Origin: Laburnicola sp. R22_1
Taxonomy: Eukaryota; Ascomycota; Dothideomycetes; Pleosporales; Didymosphaeriaceae
Assembly (NCBI GenBank): GCA_014281115.1
Contig: JACONQ010000010.1
Coordinates: forward strand, 2,170,001 to 2,234,000
DNA length: 64,000 nt
Direction: 5' to 3'
The position numbers and the translations under genes were made by a program. Within the stretch, counting starts at the first letter, position 1. Every line of letters starts with the position of its first letter. This document shows positions 58,001 to 64,000 of this stretch, one piece after another. Under the pieces are notes generated by a model. It did not search any database. It was given only the letters and a program-made list of their open reading frames with translations, and was not told where the DNA came from.

Positions 58001-58828
58001 TAACAACTCTTTGCCTAACTATTAGGGCTAAGGTTCTTCTAGAGCCTTAACTTTATCCTTAGTCTCTAAGTTAGATTTAGAGCTACTATCTATTAACAAT
58101 ATTAGCTCTTCTATAATTGCTCTCTTAGGTTCGCGCCTCCTTAGCCGCCTTTGTCCCTAAGGTGCTACTTACTAGGACCTTGTAATTACACTAATTAATT
58201 AGGTAGTTAGTTTATTAAAAGTATCCCTACTTAATATCGTTCTTAAAAGCTCTACATAAGCCCTATTTTCTTTCTCTGCTAGGTGTTACGCCTCGCTTAT
58301 ATAGTTAGGGCGTCTTAATAGTCTATCTGCTAGGTTTTCCTTCTCTAGCTAGTGAATAATAATAAAATTATACTCAGCTAGCCTCTTGTAGATTCTAACC
58401 TACTAGTAGTTTAATTTCTTTATGTTTATAAACTATTACAAGTTATTATAATTTGTAAGAATAGTAAATAGGATACTTAATAGGTAGTGTTGCTAATATT
58501 TAACGCTTTTATTAATAGCTAGTAATTCCTTATTATATATATTGTATTAAAGTTGTGTGCTGTCTAGCTTTTGTAAAAAAAAACTAATAGGTTGCTATTA
58601 TGGAGTTCTGTTAGATTTAGGCACATTCTGGCTTAATATGCTAGATATTGCGTTATCTAAGGCATCTATCTTAAGTCTTATCTTTCTATTAGACTTAAAG
58701 TGCACTAATATAGGCACTACTATAAATGCGGCCTTTAACTCTTTAAAAGCTGCTCTTGCCTACGTATCTAGGTATAAGGGTTAGTGTGAAAAGTGGATAA
58801 ATAGATAAGAAGGTGATCGAGTTGGTAT
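55000..58828 (-). mobile_element. Ty3/gypsy retrotransposon relic (RNase H, integrase), RIP-degraded
   Basis: Minus strand. At 58790-58560: ARAAFKELKAAFIVVPILVHF, NAISSILS and NKELLAINKS, i.e. the RT-linked RNase H start (gypsy order). At 57740-57495: KDVILDFIVDLSSSQTL, YNTILVIVDCLTKIAYYIPT, DAKDLAKA and TILLDRGLIIN, the integrase core with both Asp blocks readable (VDCLTK, LDRG; the Ser of SDRG is Leu). Integrase after RNase H fixes the gypsy class. Cut at 58828 by the LTR of the AT-rich copia element, so gag to RT would lie beyond the window. The left end is not defined. Confidence 0.75.
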
Positions 58829-58944
58829 TGTTAAACTGGTTGATTTTTATTAATAAACTGGCTACCTAGCAATCTATATACAAAATAATTTAGACTAACG
58901 AATACTTAGTTTTGTATAGTTTAATTATGCCTTTAACTTTTATG

Positions 58945-59123
58945 CGTGCTAGTGTTTTAAACTAATGTTTGAACTAGTGTTTTATATGCAATAGTGTTTT
59001 ATATGCGAGCTATTGTTTTATATGCAGACTAGTGTTTTATATGCAAGCTATTATATGCAAACTAGTGTTTTATATGCAAACTAGTGTTTTATATGCAAAC
59101 TAGTGTTTTATATGCGAGCTATT
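58945..59123. repeat. 21-22-bp satellite, about 8 units
   Basis: Unit ACTAGTGTTTTATATGCAA with variants (GAGCTATTGTTTTATATGC). Inside the LTR. Confidence 0.88.
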
Positions 59124-59535
59124 ACAAACTTTGTTTTACTATTGCTTAGTTGTGACGTTAATAATAAACGCCTTATTTTAGCATAATTTATTACTCCTTA
59201 GTTTATTATACGCTAATGTATTTTATATTATAAAACAAGTCTTTTATATGTTATATTTTGTTTTTTAGTAATAAGTAATTTAATACATATAATATTGCCT
59301 TGTTTAGTATATTCTTTTTAGCAATTGCTCAAAATTGTTAAAGCGCTTGATTGCGACAAGTTTGTCAAAAGTTATTGATTTAGAAAAATTAATTACGAGC
59401 TTATTTATATTACGATAGCGTATTTTATAATATTTATTAGGTTAGTTTTATATTATATTTTGGTTTTAGTTTTAAGTAAATTAATACATATAACATTGGA
59501 TTTCTTACAATTATCTTTTAGTAAACTTTTTGTGC

Positions 59536-59869
59536 GTTACTTAAAGTTGACTTTGGCTTTAATTGTAACTTATTGTCGGAACGACTATTTTAGTTTATTT
59601 TTAGGTAGCTTATAGTTATTTATCTATTTATCTTTTATTATAACAGCGAAATTCTAACATGTTATTTTATTATTTATTTTGCTTACTAATATAGTTTTAA
59701 CAGTTACTTAAAGTTGACTTTGGCTTTAATTGTAACTTATTGTCGGAACGACTATTTTAGTTTATTTTTAGGTAGCTTATAGTTATTTATCTATTTATCT
59801 TTTATTATAACAGCGAAATTCTAACATGTTATTTTATTATTTATTTTGCTTACTAATATAGTTTTAACA
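59536..59869. repeat. exact 167-bp tandem duplication
   Basis: 59536-59702 and 59703-59869 both read GTTACTTAAAGTTGACTTTG ... AATATAGTTTTAAC. Each copy starts (minus strand) with TGTTAAAAC, the LTR terminus, so the LTR has a doubled beginning. Confidence 0.92.
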
Positions 59870-60159
59870 CGTCCCCGTAAGCAATATATGCTTTATTTAG
59901 GATATTTTGCTTATTACTACTATAGTTTTAACTCTTTTATTTTATATTAAGATTTTGAAATATATAGTTATAGGTATTATTATTAAGGGCTTTTGTTAAT
60001 ATATCTGCTAGTTGTTCTTTTGTAGGTATATAGTCTAGATTTATTATTTTTTCTTGTATTTTTTCTCTTACGTAGTGATATTGTATATTAATATGTTTAG
60101 TTTTACTATGATGTTCAGGATTAAATGCTAAATCAATAGTAGGTTTATTATTAGAGAAT

Positions 60160-61138
60160 ATAAAAAATTAGGAGTTTTTATATTTAATAGTTTATTAATT
60201 TCTAATTGTTTATATATCATTGTTAAATAGGTGTATTCTTTTATAGCTTCTTTTAGAGACATATACTCAGCTTCACATGTTAATAAAGCAGTCGATTTTG
60301 TAGTTTACTAGCCCAACTAATAGGTGTTTCATTAAAGGTAAATATATAACCAGTAGTACTTTTTCTAGTCATTAGGTCGCCGCCCCAGTTAGCGTCGGTA
60401 TATCCAATTAAGTTAGGATTATTATTATTATTATTATAGGCCTAGGTTTGTTATTTTATTTAAACATTTAAATATTCTATTAACAGCATTGTAGTGTTGT
60501 TTATTAGGATTTAACATATGTCTAGCGCAATTATATACACTAAATAGTATATGTGGTCTTGTATAAGTTGTTAGATAGATTAAACTACCTATATATTGTT
60601 GATATAAATTAATTTCTTCTAAAGAAGCTTGTTCAGTATTTTTATTTAGTTTAATTCCTGGATCGCTAGGCGAATCAATTGGATTTAGATTTAGTTTATT
60701 ATATTTTTTAAGCATACTATTAACATATTTAGTTTGTTTTAAATAAAGTGTTTTTTCTTTTCTATTTCTAATAATTTCCATACCTAGAAAGTAGCTAGCT
60801 TCCCCTAGGTCACTAACTTCTAGTAATGTATTTAATTTAGTTTTTAATATAGTAATAGTTTCTAGACTTTTACTAATTACTAGTATATCGTCTACATAGA
60901 CAATTAGGAAGATTTTTTCTTTTAAATTAGTTGTTTTATTAGTAAAGATTCCTTGTTCAGCAAAGATAGGATAAAAACCTAGTTGTTGTAATTTATCTTT
61001 TAGGTATAGATACCAAGCTCTAGGAGCTTGTTTTAGGCCATATAAAGATTTATTTAATTTACAGACTTTATGTCTAAATTTATTAAAACTAATAGGTTGT
61101 TCTATATAGATTTTAGAATCTATAGGGGCATGTAAAAG
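60160..61138 (-). pseudogene. copia reverse transcriptase C-part and RNase H, frameshifted
   Basis: Continues pol after a one-base loss at ~61138 (NAF|LHAPIDSKIYIEQP). RT: KLNKSLYGLKQAPRAWY, FLIVYVDDILVISK (catalytic YVDD), LGEASYFLGMEI. Then YTRPHILFSVYNCARHML. A second break lies in the (ATT)n at ~60420-60436 (frame resumes NNPNLIGYTDANWGGD, the first RNase H Asp block), a third near 60300 (STALLTCEAEYMSLKEAIKE). Catalytic residues are preserved; only indels break it. Confidence 0.82.
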
Positions 61139-63240
61139 GCGTTTTTAATATCTAATTGATGTATTTCAAGATCTAAAAAACAGGCAAAAAATAGTAATAG
61201 CCTTATAATTTCAATTCTTGTTGTATTAGCAAAGGTTTCTAGATAATCTAAGCCATAAATTTGACTATAACCTTTTACTACCCATCGGGCTTTATATTTT
61301 AATAGATTATTATTTTTATCTATTTTAATTCTAAAAACCCAACGACCTTTTAAAGGTTTTCTATTGTTAGGTAAATCTACTATTTCCCAAGTATTTTGAT
61401 CATTTAGTTGACTAATTTCTAGTTCCATAGCTTTTAGCCAATTATCTTTATCTTTACTATTTATAGCTTCTTTGTAGCTAGTTGGTTTATTATTTTCAGT
61501 TATTAATAAGGCTAGTTCATCTATTAACTCATCTGAGTTTTCTAAAGTTATTCTTTTAAAGTTTTGCCTTGTATTATAGGTATTAGAAATGATTCTTTTA
61601 TTATTATTATTAATAGTAGTATTAGAAATGATTCTATCTGGACTTGATTCGCGAGAGCTTATATTATTCTCGTTATTATTCTCGTTATTATTCTCGTTAT
61701 TATTCTCGTTATTATTCTCGTTATTATTCTCGTTATTATTTAAATCTAGATTTTCAGAATCTATAGATTGTTCTGTAGTATTGTTATTGTTATTATTATT
61801 TAGGTTATTGCCTAGGTATACATTATTATTACTATTAAATAGTATATCAACTTCTTTAGTAGAGTCGTTATTAAAGTTATAAAAGTAATTTTCAAGAATT
61901 TTAGCATCTCTAGTATACACTAGTTTATTATCTTTTAGATCTAATATTTTATAATTATAGTTATCATAACCTACTAGTATACCTATTTTGGCTTTAGATT
62001 CTAGTTTTGTTAATTGTTGTTTAACTAAGTAGTAACTTAGTGAGCCCCAGATTTTAATATTATTATAGTTAGGTTTCTTTTTATAAAGTTTTTCATTTGG
62101 GCTTATAAAATTTAAATTACTATGTGGTGTAATATTATATATATACACTGCGTTTTCAACAGCGTATTGCCAGTAACTAGTTGGCAAATTACTATAGAAC
62201 AATAAGCTTTTAGCTGTTTCTATTATAGTTCTATTTATTCTTTCAATTAAACCATTTTGTTCTGGTGTATATGGCGGATTAAATTGGTGAATAATACCAT
62301 TTTGTTTATTAAATAGCGTAAAATTACTATTAGCAAATTCCGTGCCATTATCGGTTTTAATAATTTTAATTTTTCGATTGCTTTGGTTTTCAACTTTTGT
62401 TTTAAAGTCTTTAAAGGCTTCAAACGATTCTGATTTATGTCTTAATAGTTTAAATTCTAATTTTCTAGTAGCAGAGTCTAGAAAGAATATAATATATTTA
62501 TAATTATTTTTGGAGAGGGTAATAGGCCCACATAAATCAATTACTATTTTATCTAAGTAATTATCCGCTTTAATAGTAATTTCTCTACTGTTATTATTTG
62601 TTAGCTTAGCTTTTATACAGCTAGAGCAATTAATTTTATAGTTAGTAGGTTTAGTTATACCTAGTATTTTACATATAACGTCTAGATTTTTATGTCCAAA
62701 ACGATTGTGATAGAGATATATTAAGTTCTCTTTATAGTTACTAATAGTTTTATTTTTATTAATAACCTTTTTAGCAAATAGAATGTTATCTGTTACTATA
62801 TTGTCTATATTTATTGTATAAAGATTGTCAATTAGAGTTGCTTCTAATATTGTTTTAGTGTTCTTTTTAATTATAGCTTTGTCTTTTATAAAGTTTACTA
62901 CAAAGTCTTTTTCGACTAATTTCTTTACTGATATAATATTTACATTAAATTCAGGCAAATAAAGACAGTTATTTAAAACTATCTTAGTATTATTATATAT
63001 AAAGCTCACGTTGCCAATAAATTGCGAAGTTAAAATATTGTTATTTCCCCATTGTATTTTTGTAGTTTTTCTAACTAACGAATTTTCTATAAATAGGTTT
63101 TTGTTGGATATAATATGAGATGAACTACCTAAATCTAGTATTAGATTAGGGCTTTTTGACTTGGTAGTTATAAATACCTTAGTAGTTTTTGATCCTTGTT
63201 TAGGATTTCTAGAATTAAATTCTAGATTTCGAGGATTTCG
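61120..63240 (-). CDS. copia Pol: protease, gag-pre-integrase, integrase, RT N-part
   Basis: Open in one frame from ~63240 to 61120. Protease site is LILDLGSSSHI (~63145-63115), where copia normally has D-S-G; Ser to Leu is one C-to-T (TCA to TTA) and probably inactivates it. Gag-pre-integrase: LYHNRFGHKNLD with zinc ligands INCSSCIKAKL. Integrase: IDLCGPI, IKTDNGTEF, YTPEQNGLIERINR (D, D, E all present). An Asn/Glu linker follows, (NNEN)n coded by six 12-bp repeats at ~61665-61740. Then RVT_2 start TWEIVDLPNNRKPLKGRWV and DYLETFANTTR. Copia order is certain. Ends at a stop created by the frameshift at ~61138. It overlaps the Gag frame by a few codons in the -1 relation. Confidence 0.85.
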   Translation of the reverse strand, partial: RNPRNLEFNSRNPKQGSKTTKVFITTKSKSPNLILDLGSSSHIISNKNLFIENSLVRKTTKIQWGNNNILTSQFIGNVSFIYNNTKIVLNNCLYLPEFNVNIISVKKLVEKDFVVNFIKDKAIIKKNTKTILEATLIDNLYTINIDNIVTDNILFAKKVINKNKTISNYKENLIYLYHNRFGHKNLDVICKILGITKPTNYKINCSSCIKAKLTNNNSREITIKADNYLDKIVIDLCGPITLSKNNYKYIIFFLDSATRKLEFKLLRHKSESFEAFKDFKTKVENQSNRKIKIIKTDNGTEFANSNFTLFNKQNGIIHQFNPPYTPEQNGLIERINRTIIETAKSLLFYSNLPTSYWQYAVENAVYIYNITPHSNLNFISPNEKLYKKKPNYNNIKIWGSLSYYLVKQQLTKLESKAKIGILVGYDNYNYKILDLKDNKLVYTRDAKILENYFYNFNNDSTKEVDILFNSNNNVYLGNNLNNNNNNNTTEQSIDSENLDLNNNENNNENNNENNNENNNENNNENNISSRESSPDRIISNTTINNNNKRIISNTYNTRQNFKRITLENSDELIDELALLITENNKPTSYKEAINSKDKDNWLKAMELEISQLNDQNTWEIVDLPNNRKPLKGRWVFRIKIDKNNNLLKYKARWVVKGYSQIYGLDYLETFANTTRIEIIRLLLFFACFLDLEIHQLDIKNAFYMPL

Positions 63241-64000
63241 ATGTCCTTTTCTCGAATTAGTTTGTTTTTATTTAGGGTAGTTAATAATACCTTTTCAATT
63301 TCCATTGGTTCAGATGACTCAGCCATTTTATCTAACAGCTTTCGATCTAGTCGATCTGATGGACATTCGGATTCACGATTTAATAGATTTTTATCTATTT
63401 TTTCATCTTTTTCAGATTTGAAATCGTGATTTGTTTTAAACCATTTAGGTTTATTTTCAGGATGTAAATACCAACACTTATTAGTAAAGTGGGTATTTGT
63501 TTTACACTTATTACAAAATCGTTTAGACTTTATAACTTTGTGTTGATTCTGGAATTTAGTATATAAAACCTTAGTTTTATCACTATCCAAGTGCGTCTGA
63601 CGACGACTTTCATCAATTAAATTAGAGAATAAATTCTCTAGATTAATCTTTGAAGAATCATCCCGAAATGATTGAGTTACTGAAGTAACAAACCCCTCAT
63701 AATTAGGAGTTAAATTGTTTAACACCCAGGCCACAATAACCTGTTTGGGTATTTTAATTGACTTATAGTCAAGATTTGTTGTTAAATATTTGATTTTATT
63801 GAGGTACTCCTCCATTGAATCAAAATCTAACAAGGTACTATTAAATAACTCCTTTAAAAGAAGAAATTCAGAATAGTAACCTTTAGGAGAATAAAGATTC
63901 CCCAAACAAGTCCACATCTCATTGGCTGTAGATAAATCCTTAATATGCTGTAAAGGACCATCTTCGACTAACAAAGTAATAATTGATTGTGCTTTTAAAT
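63222..64000 (-). CDS. copia Gag (UBN2 type), partial at the window edge
   Basis: Frame is open to the right edge (KAQSIITLLVEDGPLQHIKD...). Capsid-like UBN2 core: TANEMWTCLGNLYSPKGY, LFNSTLLDFDSMEEYLNKIK, VIVAWVLNNLTPNYEGFVTS. A canonical retroviral-type zinc knuckle CNKCKTNTHFTNKC (C-x2-C-x4-H-x4-C) lies at ~63510-63470, then a basic/acidic linker to the TAG at 63222-63224. The zinc knuckle binds RNA for packaging. Confidence 0.85.
   Translation of the reverse strand, partial: LKAQSIITLLVEDGPLQHIKDLSTANEMWTCLGNLYSPKGYYSEFLLLKELFNSTLLDFDSMEEYLNKIKYLTTNLDYKSIKIPKQVIVAWVLNNLTPNYEGFVTSVTQSFRDDSSKINLENLFSNLIDESRRQTHLDSDKTKVLYTKFQNQHKVIKSKRFCNKCKTNTHFTNKCWYLHPENKPKWFKTNHDFKSEKDEKIDKNLLNRESECPSDRLDRKLLDKMAESSEPMEIEKVLLTTLNKNKLIREKDIEILEI

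Larger units (their letters stand above)
58829..59869 (-). repeat. 3' LTR (about 1041 bp) with internal tandem arrays
   Basis: Plus strand starts TGTTAAACTGG and ends GTTTTAACA (ends are inverted copies, TGTTAAA). It holds a 21-22-bp satellite and a 167-bp duplication at the U3 end. The partner LTR is outside the window, so the boundary is inferred from the termini and tract. Confidence 0.7.
58829..64000 (-). mobile_element. AT-rich copia-type LTR retrotransposon, partial (5' part outside the window)
   Basis: Minus-strand element: LTR 58829-59869 at its 3' end, polypurine tract TACGGGGACG next to it (~59870-59879), then RNase H, RT, integrase, protease and gag running off the right edge. Very AT-rich and Asn/Lys/Ile-rich, but frames are largely open, unlike the RIP relics. 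Damage is mostly one-base indels. Confidence 0.88.

Noticed and set aside
58557..58784. 75-codon plus-strand frame
   Set aside because: Antisense of the gypsy RNase H relic.
58945..59123. Possible CRISPR-like array
   Set aside because: Units are contiguous without spacers, in a eukaryotic LTR: a satellite.
61589..61882. Leu/Phe-rich plus-strand frame
   Set aside because: Antisense of the (NNEN)n linker of the copia polyprotein.

Overview
The window comes from a filamentous ascomycete (Pezizomycotina). Genes have short GT-AG introns with CTAAC/CTAAT-like branch sites. They include an Argonaute, a Yap/Pap1-type bZIP factor, a PH-domain protein and an MFS transporter end. Most of the remaining DNA is very AT-rich transposon relic dense in TpA, with CAG/CAA codons turned into TAG/TAA. 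That pattern is expected from repeat-induced point mutation (RIP). The layout is a mosaic of gene islands (1-4.0 kb, 34.0-36.3 kb, 37.1-43.2 kb) and AT blocks (4.0-34.0, 36.3-37.1, 43.2-64.0 kb). I cannot name the species.

Left island: the 3' half of an Argonaute whose PIWI domain has lost two catalytic aspartates, convergent with a three-exon bZIP gene. The 4.0-34.0 kb block can be read as a nested stack. An old copia-type element with 186-bp LTRs (7630-31931) contains an SINE-like insert inside its left LTR. It also contains a young, un-RIPed copia deletion derivative (10214-13720, TSD TCTAC) and a second copy of itself (17011-26621, TSD ATAAT). That second copy holds a miniature LTR element (18442-19381, TSD CCTAG) and a terminal-inverted-repeat element rich in telomere-like motifs (22328-22742). 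Without inserts, both host copies come to about 8.2-8.3 kb. A RIP-degraded 3' end of the young family lies at 33240-33868.

Middle: a multi-span membrane protein gene at the edge of the AT block carries two TAG stops, each one C-to-T change from CAG (one exactly at a splice donor). Next come five copies of a ~110-bp dispersed repeat, a 30-bp minisatellite, an intact PH-domain gene, and the last ~90 codons of an MFS transporter cut off by repeats.

Right: a cluster of five pogo/Fot1-type DNA transposons, several nested, with visible terminal inverted repeats and TA target duplications. Then a minus-strand Ty3/gypsy relic (integrase, RNase H), cut by a naturally AT-rich, Asn-rich copia element with a ~1.04-kb LTR that runs off the window.

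Most striking: (1) 23 copies of the palindrome CGTACG spread through LTRs, leader and all coding frames of the young copia element and nearly absent elsewhere; (2) a miniature LTR element whose predicted mRNA 5' end is an 11-nt complement of the sequence next to its 5' LTR (Tf1-like self-priming), with an internal duplication starting near that 5' end, as expected from template switching.
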